The position numbers were made by a program, and so were the translations under genes. The notes beneath the pieces are model-generated. The model worked only from the letters and a program-made list of their open reading frames with translations. It did no database searches and had not been told where the DNA came from. From NCBI RefSeq assembly GCF_012726205.1, contig NZ_JAASAE010000002.1, positions 124,001 to 188,000 on the forward strand: DNA of 64,000 nt. The letters run 5' to 3'. This document shows positions 44,083 to 54,437 of this stretch, piece after piece (the first letter of the stretch is position 1; each line of letters opens with the position of its first letter). The DNA comes from Rhodococcus sp. HNM0569 (GTDB taxonomy: Bacteria; Actinomycetota; Actinomycetes; Mycobacteriales; Mycobacteriaceae).

Positions 44083-45134
44083 GCAAGCGCACTCGGCTCG
44101 GCGTTCCCGCGGTCGTGGGCAGCGCCCTCGCGATCGGCTCGCTCGTGGGTGCCGATCTCGTGCGTTCGGTCGTCCGCCGCGACCTCGACCCGATGGCGGG
44201 CGAGGACTTCGCGCTCATGGACGCCGACCGGGCACGCACGGTGTGCACCGACGACGGCGTCGAACTCGTGGTGCGCGAGGTGGGCCCGGCCGACGCGCCC
44301 GTCACGGTGGTGTTCGTGCACGGATTCTGCCTCGACATGACGTCGTGGCACTTCCAGCGGCGCGCACTCGCGCAGCGGTGGGGCGACGGCGTCCGCATGG
44401 TGTTCTACGACCAGCGCGGTCACGGCGCGTCGGAGTCCGGGACGAGCCAGTCGTGCACCATCGCGCAACTCGGCGACGACCTCTCGGCCGTCGTGGAGCA
44501 GACTGCGCCCACCGGACCGGTCGTGCTCGTCGGCCACTCGATGGGCGGCATGACGATCCTGGGGTTCGCGTCCCGGCATGCCGATGTCGTCGCCGACCGG
44601 GTGCGCGGCGTGGTGCTGCTGTCGACCACGACCGTCGGCCTCAGCCGTACCGGTCTGACGGCAAGTCTCGACAATCCCGTGATCGACGCCTTGCGGTTCG
44701 CGGTGCGCACCTCACCCGGCACGGTGCAGCGGGCGCGGGGCGCGGCGCGGCGCATCATCACGCCGATCCTGCGGGCCGCGTCGTACGGCACCGCCGTGAG
44801 TCCGAGCGTCCAGCGCTTCAGCAACGGCATCCTCGACCGCACGTCGGTCGTCACGATCGTCGACTTCCTGCGCACCCTCGAAGTGCACGACGAGACGGCG
44901 GCGCTCGACGTGCTCCGCGACGTACCGGCCGTGGTCCTGAGCGGCGACGCCGACATGGTCATTCCGTTCCGTGCCTCGCGCACACTTGCCGATGCGCTCA
45001 CCGACGCCGAACTGGTGCGGGTGCGGCGGGCGGGGCATCTCGTGCAACTCGAATTCCCGCACGTGGTCACCGAGGCGATCGACCGCTGCGTGCGGCGCGT
45101 GCCGGCGAAGCAGGAGCAGGCCCATGTCGGTTGA
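44079..45134 (+). CDS. Alpha/beta-fold hydrolase
   Basis: The 351-residue protein carries an N-terminal hydrophobic stretch (VVGSALAIGSLVGADLV) that may anchor it in the membrane, then a classical alpha/beta-hydrolase domain. VVFVHGFCLDMTSWHFQ gives the oxyanion loop, VLVGHSMGGMTI holds the nucleophile Ser, VLSGDADMVIP the Asp region and RAGHLVQLE the His. It is coupled to alr by ATGA and overlaps tsaE by 11 bases, a position conserved in related actinobacteria. The substrate is unknown. Confidence 0.88.
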   Translation: MSKRTRLGVPAVVGSALAIGSLVGADLVRSVVRRDLDPMAGEDFALMDADRARTVCTDDGVELVVREVGPADAPVTVVFVHGFCLDMTSWHFQRRALAQRWGDGVRMVFYDQRGHGASESGTSQSCTIAQLGDDLSAVVEQTAPTGPVVLVGHSMGGMTILGFASRHADVVADRVRGVVLLSTTTVGLSRTGLTASLDNPVIDALRFAVRTSPGTVQRARGAARRIITPILRAASYGTAVSPSVQRFSNGILDRTSVVTIVDFLRTLEVHDETAALDVLRDVPAVVLSGDADMVIPFRASRTLADALTDAELVRVRRAGHLVQLEFPHVVTEAIDRCVRRVPAKQEQAHVG

Positions 45135-45618
45135 TCCCGTGCCCGACCCCCTGCCCGCCTCCGGCCGCGTCGTCCTGACGGAGACCTCCGACACCGAAGA
45201 GTTCGGCAAGCGCCTCGCGGCGGGCCTCGTCGCGGGCGATCTGGTCGTGCTCGACGGACCGCTCGGCGCCGGCAAGACGGCGCTCAGCCGAGGCATCGCC
45301 GCCGGTCTCGGGGTCACGGGACGCGTGACGTCGCCCACCTTCGTCATCGCGCGCGAACACCGACCCGGCGCCCGTCCCGACGGTGGCCGGGGCCCCGGCA
45401 TGATCCACGTCGACGCGTACCGGCTCGGCGAACGCGGCCCGTCGGCGCTCGACGAACTCGACGCCCTCGACCTCGACACGGATCTCGAATCGGCCGTCGT
45501 GGTGGTGGAGTGGGGTGAGGGGCTCGTCGAGCAGCTCACCGACCGGCATCTGTGGGTGCGATTGCGCCGGGAGCCCGAATCGGATGTGCGGACGGCCGAG
45601 TGGGCGTGGTCGTCGTGA
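45124..45618 (+). CDS. tsaE: tRNA t6A biosynthesis ATPase TsaE
   Basis: TsaE is the small P-loop ATPase that turns over the TsaB-TsaD complex during threonylcarbamoyl-adenosine (t6A37) modification. The P-loop GPLGAGKTALSRG lies near residue 45, TSPTFVIAREH is the family motif, and MIHVDAYRLG with VVVEWGEG follows. The 164-residue length is normal. The ATG lies inside the end of the preceding gene. Confidence 0.95.
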   Translation: MSVDPVPDPLPASGRVVLTETSDTEEFGKRLAAGLVAGDLVVLDGPLGAGKTALSRGIAAGLGVTGRVTSPTFVIAREHRPGARPDGGRGPGMIHVDAYRLGERGPSALDELDALDLDTDLESAVVVVEWGEGLVEQLTDRHLWVRLRREPESDVRTAEWAWSS

Positions 45619-45708
45619 CACCACCCGAGACTGTGGCAGGTTCGACTGGCTGAAGCGGCCGGCCGGCGCGCGTCGTCGGTCCGTGGCGCGCGAGTACCCT
45701 GGATCAAC

Positions 45709-46380
45709 GTGCTCGTCCTCGCTCTCGACACCGCTACGCCCGCCGTCACCGCGGGCGTCGTCCAGCTGTCCCCGGACGGGGTGCGTACCGAAGCCGTCCG
45801 CGTCACGGTGAACGCCCGCGCGCACGCCGAAGTGCTCACGCCACACATCCTCGAGTGTCTCGCGGAGTCCGGGCACACCCCTGCCGATCTCGACGCCGTC
45901 GTCGTCGGCACCGGGCCCGGGCCGTTCACCGGCCTGCGCGTCGGGATGGCGACGGGCGCCGCGTTCGCCGACGCACTGTCGATCCCGGCCTACGGCGTGT
46001 GCAGTCTGGACGCGATCGCTGCCCGGGAGAGCGGCGCAGGCGAGCTCCTCGTCGTCACCGACGCGCGGCGTCGCGAGGTGTACTGGGCGCGCTACCGCGA
46101 GGGTCGGCGAGTGGAGGGGCCGAGCGTCGACCGCCCCGCCGACGTCGTTGCCGCGCCGTCGACCGCGGTCGCCGGATCGCGCGCGCACGCCGAGCCGTTC
46201 GCCCTGCCGGTGCTGCCCGCCGACGTGCCGACCCCCGAGTCGCTCGTGACGGTCGCCGCGGCCGACATCCTGGCGGGCCGCGAGCCCGAACCCCTCGAAC
46301 CGCTGTACCTGCGCAGGCCGGACGCGGCGACACTCGCCGAACGCGAGGCCGCCAAGCTCGCCGCTGCCCGCACGTCGTGA
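45709..46380 (+). CDS. tsaB: tRNA t6A biosynthesis protein TsaB
   Basis: TsaB (223 residues) is the inactive paralogue that dimerises with TsaD in t6A synthesis. It begins MLVLALDTATPAVTAG and has the family segment GTGPGPFTGLRVGMATG near residue 67. The start is GTG 45709; TACCCT at 45695-45700 ends eight bases before it with no ribosome site between, so the mRNA may be leaderless. It forms a unit with rimI and tsaD. Confidence 0.95.
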   Translation: MLVLALDTATPAVTAGVVQLSPDGVRTEAVRVTVNARAHAEVLTPHILECLAESGHTPADLDAVVVGTGPGPFTGLRVGMATGAAFADALSIPAYGVCSLDAIAARESGAGELLVVTDARRREVYWARYREGRRVEGPSVDRPADVVAAPSTAVAGSRAHAEPFALPVLPADVPTPESLVTVAAADILAGREPEPLEPLYLRRPDAATLAEREAAKLAAARTS

Positions 46381-46390
46381 CACCGCTGCC

Positions 46391-46879
46391 ATGACGGAGA
46401 TCGTCCACCGGCTCGAACCGATGACGCACGCCGACGCCGCGCGCTGCGCCGAACTCGAGCGTGCCCTGTTCGACGGCGACGGTCCGTGGCCCGAGCCCGC
46501 CTTCCACGCCGAGCTCGACGCGCCGCACGTGCGGTACTTCGTCGTGCGCGGAGACGACGGCGTGGTGGTCGGGTACGCGGGCATCGGCTTGCTGGGCTCC
46601 GGCCCGAACGTCGAGTCGGAGGTGCACACGATCGGCACCGACCCCGCCCGTCGGGGCCGGGGCATCGGGACGGCGCTGCTGCACGAGCTGTTGCGCGTCG
46701 CGGATCGGCACGGGGGACCGGTATTCCTCGAGGTGCGCACCGACAACGAGCCCGCCCTCGCGCTGTACCGGCGCGAAGGGTTCGAGATCGTCGGAACCAG
46801 GAAGAAGTACTACCAGCCCAGCGGGGCCGATGCGTTCACGATGCGCAGGCCCGCACGCGACGAGGAGACCGCCCGATGA
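46391..46879 (+). CDS. rimI: Ribosomal protein N-acetyltransferase RimI-like
   Basis: This 162-residue GNAT-fold acetyltransferase has the acetyl-CoA-binding motif [16 protein letters not shown] near residue 85 and the C-terminal [20 protein letters not shown]. RimI acetylates the N-terminus of S18 in E. coli; in actinobacteria the target is less certain. It lies between tsaB and tsaD and overlaps tsaD by ATGA. Confidence 0.92.
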   Translation: MTEIVHRLEPMTHADAARCAELERALFDGDGPWPEPAFHAELDAPHVRYFVVRGDDGVVVGYAGIGLLGSGPNVESEVHTIGTDPARRGRGIGTALLHELLRVADRHGGPVFLEVRTDNEPALALYRREGFEIVGTRKKYYQPSGADAFTMRRPARDEETAR

Positions 46880-47913
46880 TCGTCATGGGAATCGAGAGCT
46901 CGTGCGACGAGACCGGCGTCGGCATCGTCCGGTGGAACGAGGACGGCACGTGCACCCTGCTCGCCGACGAGGTGGCCTCGAGTGTGGACGAGCACGCGCG
47001 CTACGGCGGTGTCGTGCCCGAGGTCGCGTCGCGCGCGCATCTCGAGGCGATCGTGCCGACGATGCGCCGCGCCCTCGCGACCGCTGACGTCGAGCGGCCC
47101 GACGCGCTCGCGGTCACCATCGGCCCGGGCCTGGCGGGTGCGCTTCTGGTCGGTGTGGCCGCGGCGAAGGCGTACGCGGCCGCGTGGAACGTCCCGTTCC
47201 ATGCCGTCAACCACCTCGGCGGGCACGTCGCGGTCGACACCCTCGAGCACGGCCCGATGCCGTCGTGCGTTGCGCTGCTCGTGTCCGGCGGGCATACGCA
47301 CCTGCTGCACGTCGACGATCTGTCGAAGCCGATCGTCGAACTCGGCACGACAGTCGACGACGCCGCGGGCGAAGCCTTCGACAAGGTCGCCCGGCTCCTC
47401 GATCTCGGCTATCCCGGCGGGCCGGCGCTCGACCGCGCTGCCCGCGAGGGCGATCCGCACGCGATCGAGTTCCCGCGCGGTATGACGGGCCCGCGTGACG
47501 CCCGGCACGACTTCTCGTTCTCGGGCCTCAAGACGGCCGTCGCCCGCTACGTCGAGTCGTGCGAGCGGGCCGGAAAGGCCGTGAACGTGCCGGATGTCGC
47601 GGCGAGCTTCCAGGAGGCGGTCGCCGACGTGCTCACGATGAAGGCCGTGCGTGCGGCGGCCGATGTCGGCGTGGACACGTTGGTGCTGGGTGGCGGTGCG
47701 ACCGCGAACTCGCGTATCCGGTCGCTCGCCGAGGAACGCTGCGCGGCAGCGGGATTGACGCTGCGTGTGCCGAAACCGCGGCTGTGCACCGACAACGGTG
47801 TGATGATCGCGTCGCTCGGCGCGCATCTGATCGCGGGCGGTGCGCCCGCCTCGCCGCTCACGGTTGCGAGCGACCCGGGCCTGCCGGTGGGCACGAGCCA
47901 GCTGCTCGCCTGA
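46876..47913 (+). CDS. tsaD: tRNA N6-adenosine threonylcarbamoyltransferase TsaD
   Basis: TsaD is the catalytic subunit for t6A37 in tRNAs that read ANN codons. It starts [20 protein letters not shown] and has the metal-binding HAVNHLGGH, the Gly-rich [11 protein letters not shown] and [13 protein letters not shown]. The 345 residues match the family. The ATG at 46876 overlaps the rimI stop. tsaE, tsaB and tsaD together make the full actinobacterial t6A transfer set apart from TsaC/Sua5, which is not in the window. Confidence 0.96.
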   Translation: MIVMGIESSCDETGVGIVRWNEDGTCTLLADEVASSVDEHARYGGVVPEVASRAHLEAIVPTMRRALATADVERPDALAVTIGPGLAGALLVGVAAAKAYAAAWNVPFHAVNHLGGHVAVDTLEHGPMPSCVALLVSGGHTHLLHVDDLSKPIVELGTTVDDAAGEAFDKVARLLDLGYPGGPALDRAAREGDPHAIEFPRGMTGPRDARHDFSFSGLKTAVARYVESCERAGKAVNVPDVAASFQEAVADVLTMKAVRAAADVGVDTLVLGGGATANSRIRSLAEERCAAAGLTLRVPKPRLCTDNGVMIASLGAHLIAGGAPASPLTVASDPGLPVGTSQLLA

Positions 47914-47928
47914 CGCGCGACCGTTCCG

Positions 47929-49650
47929 TCAGCCGGCAGGCGGCGGCGTCGTGGTGGACGTGGTGGGCGCAGGGGGCTGGGGCGCAGGGGACTCCGGTGC
48001 CGGAGCCGGCGACTGGGCCGCACCGGGCATCTGGAGGGGCGGTGCGAGTTCGAGGGTCGGCCTCAGCGCCGGTGCCGGTGCGGTTTCGGTGGTCTCGACG
48101 GACTCCGGCGGCACCGTCTGCGGTGCGGAGCCGGACTGGTTCGGGCCTGTCGCATTCGGATCGGGCGCGTTCGGATCGGCCGGGCTCGGGGACGCCGGAG
48201 TCGATTCCGACTGGCTGGGATTCGGTCGGAAAGGATTGTCCGGCAACGGCAACGACGGCACCGTGGGCCAGAACGTCGGCACGTCCGGCCACTCGATGAT
48301 CGACGGCTCGCTCGTCGGCGAGGTCGTCGTGGTGGTGGGCGGGGCTTCCGTGGTACCCACGTCGGTGGTGGTCGGCGGCGGGTTCTCCGTCGTCGACCAC
48401 GAGGGCGCCTCCGACGGTGCCCACAGGCCGCCGGGTAGCGGGTCGAAGGTGTCACTCGACTGCACCGACGTGGAGGTGGTGGCCGGATCGTGTGAGGGGA
48501 TGACCGTCGCGTCGTCCCGGTCGTCGGAGTCGGTCGGTTCGGCCGGGGTGCTCCCGTCGTCGGTCACGTCCTGCACGTCGGTCGCCGCAGGGGCGACGTC
48601 GGGTGAACCGATCGGCGTGAACTCCTTGACCCCGTAGCCCAGGGCGAGCGCGCCGAGCACGGCCACGCCGAGCACCGCGCCCGACGTCTTCGCGGTGAGT
48701 GCGGGACGCGCCGGATCGGTCGAGCTGATCGCCGGATACAGCCCGATCGAGTCGGAGGCTGCGAGCAGCGCGGCGCCCTTGGCCGTCGCGGCGTCGGGTT
48801 CGTCGACCGCAACGGTGGGGACTCCTGCGGCGTCCGTGATCGCGGCCGCCACGGCGTGCACGTGCGCGCCGCCGCCGACCAGTGCGTACGCGTCGGCGCC
48901 CCGGGGGGACGCGGCGACGGCGGATCGGACGAACTCCGCCGCGCGCGCCGCGAGGGGAGCGACGAGGAGGTCGAAGTTCTCGCGGTCGAGTGTCTTGGTC
49001 TGGACGCGACGCTGACGGTCGGTGGACGTCGCGGCCGAGTTGAGGCCCAACTCGATCTGTGCGGCGGGTGCGTCGGCGTCGGACAGCATCTCCTTCGCGA
49101 GCCGGCAGCGCGACAACAACAGGTCCGAGTCGAGCGTGCGGCGCGTCGACATCGGGACATCTGCGGTGACGTGTTCGACGACGAGTCGGTCGACTGCATC
49201 GCCGCCGATCTCGCTCGACCGTTCGGAGTGCAGTACGGTGCCGTCCGCCTGGTCGACCACCGCGACCGTCGTGCCGGATGCGCCGAGGTCGACGATCGCG
49301 ACCGTGCCGTAGGGCGCGATGCGACCGGTGTGACGCAGGAATGCGAGGGTGGCCGACGCTTCCGGCACGACGTGCACGTCGTGCTTCTGCCGCCATGCCG
49401 CGGTACGGACGCTGCGGTACTGGTCCTGTGTGCGGTAGGTGACGGCGATCGTGTCCGGCGTCGAGGGCCGGCTGGGCACCTGCGTGGTCATCAGCCGGAT
49501 CGACGAGCGCATGAGATCGCCGAGGTCGGTGTTCGCCGAGTCGGCCGACACGTAGCGGTACTCGACGGTCTGGGTGCCGATCTCGGAGGTGTGGACGAGT
49601 GCGGAGCCGACGCCCGCGGCGCCGGTGGCCATGCCCAGCGACGATCTCAT
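47929..49650 (-). CDS. Membrane-anchored Hsp70-like protein with Pro/Thr-rich tail
   Basis: Residues 1 to about 300 form an actin/Hsp70-like ATPase domain: GTVAIVDLGASGTTVAVVD is the phosphate-1 motif, SEIGGDAVDRLVVEHV matches the DnaK IGG region and AYALVGGGAHVHAVA is an adenosine-type motif. A transmembrane helix (SGAVLGVAVLGALALGYGV) near residue 340 is followed by about 230 residues rich in Pro, Thr and Ser, which should lie outside the cytoplasm. The ATG at 49650 is chosen since AGGAGG at 49659-49664 lies eight bases before it. There is no peptide-binding DnaK domain. Function unknown; 573 residues. Confidence 0.82.
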   Translation of the reverse strand: MRSSLGMATGAAGVGSALVHTSEIGTQTVEYRYVSADSANTDLGDLMRSSIRLMTTQVPSRPSTPDTIAVTYRTQDQYRSVRTAAWRQKHDVHVVPEASATLAFLRHTGRIAPYGTVAIVDLGASGTTVAVVDQADGTVLHSERSSEIGGDAVDRLVVEHVTADVPMSTRRTLDSDLLLSRCRLAKEMLSDADAPAAQIELGLNSAATSTDRQRRVQTKTLDRENFDLLVAPLAARAAEFVRSAVAASPRGADAYALVGGGAHVHAVAAAITDAAGVPTVAVDEPDAATAKGAALLAASDSIGLYPAISSTDPARPALTAKTSGAVLGVAVLGALALGYGVKEFTPIGSPDVAPAATDVQDVTDDGSTPAEPTDSDDRDDATVIPSHDPATTSTSVQSSDTFDPLPGGLWAPSEAPSWSTTENPPPTTTDVGTTEAPPTTTTTSPTSEPSIIEWPDVPTFWPTVPSLPLPDNPFRPNPSQSESTPASPSPADPNAPDPNATGPNQSGSAPQTVPPESVETTETAPAPALRPTLELAPPLQMPGAAQSPAPAPESPAPQPPAPTTSTTTPPPAG

Positions 49651-49976
49651 GCTCGGCACCTCCTCACTCGTGGCTCGATCCGGTCGCCGTGACGTGCATG
49701 CGTCGGCCCCGGCTCGTCGTGCTCGCGATTGGTCGTGCTCACGTGTGCCGTGCAGCGGTGAACATTCGCAGCGGTGTTCGCCTCAGCAGCGGTGAACACT
49801 GATGTCATCGGTACAGGCCGTCGATCGTGACCAGCCGTTATCCGAACGTTACACAACTTCGCGCGCGCGTGCGTCGGGGTTTTCCCTGATTCCGGTCAGG
49901 ATGGGGGCGACGCACGACGTCTCACCTGCGATGTCGATCGGTCATCTCGAACGAAAATTTCTGTGGAGGGACGGCC
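49651..49976. other. Divergent intergenic region with triple direct repeat
   Basis: No gene is seen between the Hsp70-like and channel genes. The nonamer GCAGCGGTG occurs three times in the same orientation at 49752-49760, 49768-49776 and 49786-49794 (spacings 16 and 18), the first and last followed by AAC. This could be an operator. A ribosome site GGAGGGA lies before 49977; no promoter was assigned with confidence. Confidence 0.5.
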
Positions 49977-50552
49977 ATGTCGGACGGCTTCCGCGCACTC
50001 GGCGACGCGCCGGCCCCGGCAGGCGCGAGGCTCGGCAGGCTCCGGATCGGTGTCGCTCTGGCGCGCGCGCTCGCGGTCGTCGTGGTGAGTGTCCTCGTCT
50101 ATTTCGTAGTGCCGTGGACCTCCCTCGACGGTGCGCCGGAGATCGCCTGGCTCGTGTTCGGAGCCGTCGTGCTCGCGGTGCTGTTCGTGTGGCAGATCCG
50201 CGCGATCGCCCGGTCTGCCGTGCCGGTCGCGCGTGCTGTCGAATCTCTCGCGACCCTCGTCACCGTGCATGTGCTGGGATTCTCGGTGGTGTACTACCTG
50301 CTCGCAGCGGCGATGCCCGACTCCTTCTCCGAGGCGGTCACCCGGGTGGGTTCGTTGTACTTCACACTGTCGGTGTTCGCGACCGTCGGATTCGGCGACA
50401 TCGCGGCCACCACCGACGCGTCCCGGGCGGCCGTGATCGTGCAGATGGTGGGCAATCTGGTGTTGCTCGGATTCGGTGTGCGCGCCGCCGTCGTCGCCGC
50501 GCGGTGGTCGCGTGAGCGCCCGAACGGCCCGCGAACCACCCCTCGACCTTGA
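49977..50552 (+). CDS. Potassium-channel-like two-pore-helix membrane protein
   Basis: The 191-residue protein has about four hydrophobic segments: residues 26-44, 55-72, 90-112 and 145-170. The selectivity filter TVGFGD is in FATVGFGDIAATT near residue 136, in the pore loop between the last two helices, as in the Ion_trans_2 family. No cytoplasmic RCK domain is present. Tetramers conducting K+ in the cytoplasmic membrane are inferred. It ends three bases before the CIRCE element of groES. Confidence 0.85.
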   Translation: MSDGFRALGDAPAPAGARLGRLRIGVALARALAVVVVSVLVYFVVPWTSLDGAPEIAWLVFGAVVLAVLFVWQIRAIARSAVPVARAVESLATLVTVHVLGFSVVYYLLAAAMPDSFSEAVTRVGSLYFTLSVFATVGFGDIAATTDASRAAVIVQMVGNLVLLGFGVRAAVVAARWSRERPNGPRTTPRP

Positions 50553-50582
50553 GGGTTGGCACTCTCGCGTATAGAGTGCCAA
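50549..50582 (+). promoter_or_regulatory. CIRCE operator overlapping the groES promoter
   Basis: TTGGCACTC at 50556-50564 and GAGTGCCAA at 50574-50582 form the perfect 9-9-9 inverted repeat of CIRCE, the HrcA repressor site. A -35-like TTGAGG at 50549-50554 and a -10-like TAGAGT at 50572-50577, 17 bases apart, overlap it, so HrcA binding would block RNA polymerase. It implies heat induction of groES-groEL1. Confidence 0.9.
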
Positions 50583-50709
50583 ATGGCGCCGATCGAAGCT
50601 CCGGCACCCGCGACGACGGGGCTCCTGTGAAGTGCCGCACTCATCAGCACCAGCAGCTGTTCGAGGCGACCAGACCTCGAACCGGATACCCCAAAGTGGA
50701 GGGCTCATC

Positions 50710-51009
50710 GTGGCGAGCGTCAACATCAAGCCGCTCGAGGACAAGATCCTCGTCCAGGCCAACGAGGCCGAGACGACGACTGCCTCCGGCCTGGTCATTC
50801 CCGACACGGCCAAGGAGAAGCCCCAGGAGGGCACCGTCGTCGCAGTCGGCGAAGGCCGTGTGAACGAGCAGGGCAACCGCATCCCGGTGGACGTCAAGGA
50901 GGGTGACGTCGTCATCTACTCCAAGTACGGCGGAACCGAGATCAAGTACGCCGGGCAGGAGTACCTGATCCTGTCGGCTCGCGACGTCCTCGCGGTCGTC
51001 GGCAAGTAA
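50710..51009 (+). CDS. groES: Co-chaperonin GroES
   Basis: GroES (99 residues) caps the GroEL ring. [20 protein letters not shown] and the mobile loop [20 protein letters not shown] are nearly identical to mycobacterial GroES. The GTG at 50710 follows GGAGGG by six bases; a frame open from 50632 adds unconserved residues. It is controlled by the CIRCE site upstream and followed by groEL1 after 99 bases. Confidence 0.97.
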   Translation: MASVNIKPLEDKILVQANEAETTTASGLVIPDTAKEKPQEGTVVAVGEGRVNEQGNRIPVDVKEGDVVIYSKYGGTEIKYAGQEYLILSARDVLAVVGK

Positions 51010-52719
<1,710 letters not shown>

Positions 52720-52758
52720 TCCGGTCGCGGCCGCCGGTTCGTCCGGCGACCGTTCGAA

Positions 52759-52803
52759 CGAAGGAAGGCCCCGCACGTGATGCACGTGCGGGGCCTTCCT
52801 TCG
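52759..52803. terminator. Bidirectional terminator between groEL1 and whiB3
   Basis: A perfect 21-base inverted repeat (52759-52779 with 52783-52803) surrounds an ATG loop; the GGAAGGCC/GGCCTTCC parts and short T- or A-rich flanks suit termination on both strands between the convergent genes. Confidence 0.85.
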
Positions 52804-52851
52804 TCGGTAGGGCGGGATGGTGCCGGGCCGGGATGTATCGGAAGATAGCGA

Positions 52852-53145
52852 TCATACGGCGATGCGGCCGCGCCGGTGGCGCACGTGCAGCTCACGTTCG
52901 GTCTCCGACATGCCACCCCAGATGCCGTATGGTTCGGCGACGCTGAGCGCGTGGTTGCGGCACTGGACGAGGACGGGGCAGCGGCGACACATCTCCTTCG
53001 CGCGGGTCTCGCGCTGCGCGCGGGCACGGCCGCGTTCCCCGTCCGGGTGGAAGAACACCGAGGAGTCCACTCCGCGACACAGGCCGTGCATCTGCCAGTC
53101 CCAGACGTCGGCGTTGGGGCCGGGCAGGTGTTGGGGTGCAGGCAT
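52852..53145 (-). CDS. whiB3: WhiB-family iron-sulfur regulator, WhiB3-like
   Basis: The 97-residue protein has the WhiB iron-sulfur ligands Cys23, Cys53, Cys56 and Cys62 (C-x29-C-x2-C-x5-C), the G-I-W-G-G turn that contacts sigma factor, and a basic C-terminus (VRHRRGRIAV). The position between groEL1 and the sigD region matches M. tuberculosis whiB3 (Rv3416), a redox sensor that works with SigA. AAAGGAG lies six bases before the ATG. It is divergent from the MerR-type gene over an AT-rich spacer. Confidence 0.9.
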   Translation of the reverse strand: MPAPQHLPGPNADVWDWQMHGLCRGVDSSVFFHPDGERGRARAQRETRAKEMCRRCPVLVQCRNHALSVAEPYGIWGGMSETERELHVRHRRGRIAV

Positions 53146-53340
53146 GTCGACTCCTTTGCTGCTCGCCTCCCGTGGCGAGCGGACCAGTGGACCCGGGTGG
53201 ATTTTCCGGGCCCCTCACCGTTCACGGCGCTAACGGTAAAGGCGTCGAGGAAATCGCGTCAATAGTTGTTCACCATGTGAATTCGAACGCTGAACAGCAC
53301 GAAGAATTAACCCGAGAAATATTTACTTCCCGGCGATTCT
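53146..53340. other. AT-rich divergent region between whiB3 and the MerR gene
   Basis: The segment from about 53255 to 53340 is markedly richer in A and T than the rest of the window (for example GAAGAATTAACCC and GAAATATTTACTTCC). It probably contains promoters for both genes and could be a site for a xenogeneic silencer such as Lsr2, but no specific operator was recognised. Confidence 0.45.
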
Positions 53341-54405
53341 GTGATTTCGGTTCGGGTTGTCGAGGTGTCCGATCCGGGCGACGATGTGCGGGTGACCGAA
53401 CCCGACGCGCCGACTCCCGACGGCGCCGGCGACGTTCTCACGGTGTCGGTGTCCGCGCTGGCCAGACGGCTCGGCGTCGCGCCCTCCACGCTCCGGACGT
53501 GGGACCGGCGTTACGGTATCGGTCCCTCGGCACACCGGCCGGGAGACCACCGCCGGTACACCCCGGAGGACGTCGCCCGACTCGAATGTATGCGTTCTGC
53601 ACTCGCGGGCGGGGCGCACTCGGCGGAGGCCGCGAGGTACGCGCTTAACGTCACGGCTACATCGCCGTCAGAAAGTGGTAATCCGGCGGGCGGTGACGTT
53701 CTCGTTAATTCGATGCAAACGGGGATTTCTTCCGGCGGCTCGGGTCTGTCGGCCGATTCGGCGCACACCCGCGAGCTCGCGGCTGCGGCGCGGGCTCGCG
53801 ACGTCGTCGGGATCCGTCGCGTCGTCGAAGGTCGCGTCGTCGAACACGGAGTGGCACGCGCGTGGGCACACACCGTGCAGCCGCTGCTCGACGCGGCACG
53901 GACGCCGGGGCTGCAGGACGTCGACGTCGCGCTCCTCGCCGAGGCCCTCGGCGGCGTGTTCGCGACGCTCACCGTCGACGCGCCGATCGGCACCGGTCCC
54001 GCAGTGCTGTTGTCGACCGTTCCCGGTCGTGCGCCGGTGACCGGACCGGCTGCCGTCGAGTTCCACGCTCTCGCAGCCGCATTGGCCCGCGTGCCGGTCA
54101 ACCTCCGGGTCACGGCGCCGGTGTCGCGGTCGGCGCTCGGCGCGACGCTCGCCGGATCCGCCGCGGACGTCGTCGCACTGTGGTGGGCCGCGCACACCGA
54201 GGACGCGGACACCTGCACCGACACCGACGCCGCCGACGTCGCGTCGCTCGTGCCGTGGCTGCGGCGCAGGCGCCGCGGTGTGACGATCGTCGCCGGCGGA
54301 CCGGGCGCTCGCCCGGGCTCGCAGGGGCTACCGCGGTCGGTGCGGGGATTCGGCGACGTGACATCGGCCGTCGAATGCATCGTCGAGGCCGTCCGCACAC
54401 GGTGA
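53341..54405 (+). CDS. MerR-type regulator with degenerate cobalamin-binding-like domain
   Basis: Residues about 34-85 are a MerR winged helix (VSALARRLGVAPSTLRTWDR then HRRYTPEDVARL). After an AT-rich linker, residues about 145-350 look like the helical cap plus Rossmann domain of CarH/LitR-type photoreceptors, but the base-binding His signature (DxHxxG) is not present, so cobalamin binding is doubtful. The start is GTG 53341, 354 residues; later GTG codons are possible. It is divergent from whiB3 and precedes the sigD cluster. Confidence 0.82.
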   Translation: MISVRVVEVSDPGDDVRVTEPDAPTPDGAGDVLTVSVSALARRLGVAPSTLRTWDRRYGIGPSAHRPGDHRRYTPEDVARLECMRSALAGGAHSAEAARYALNVTATSPSESGNPAGGDVLVNSMQTGISSGGSGLSADSAHTRELAAAARARDVVGIRRVVEGRVVEHGVARAWAHTVQPLLDAARTPGLQDVDVALLAEALGGVFATLTVDAPIGTGPAVLLSTVPGRAPVTGPAAVEFHALAAALARVPVNLRVTAPVSRSALGATLAGSAADVVALWWAAHTEDADTCTDTDAADVASLVPWLRRRRRGVTIVAGGPGARPGSQGLPRSVRGFGDVTSAVECIVEAVRTR

Positions 54406-54437
54406 CCGGGGCATGCGTTCTGCACAGGTGACATCAT

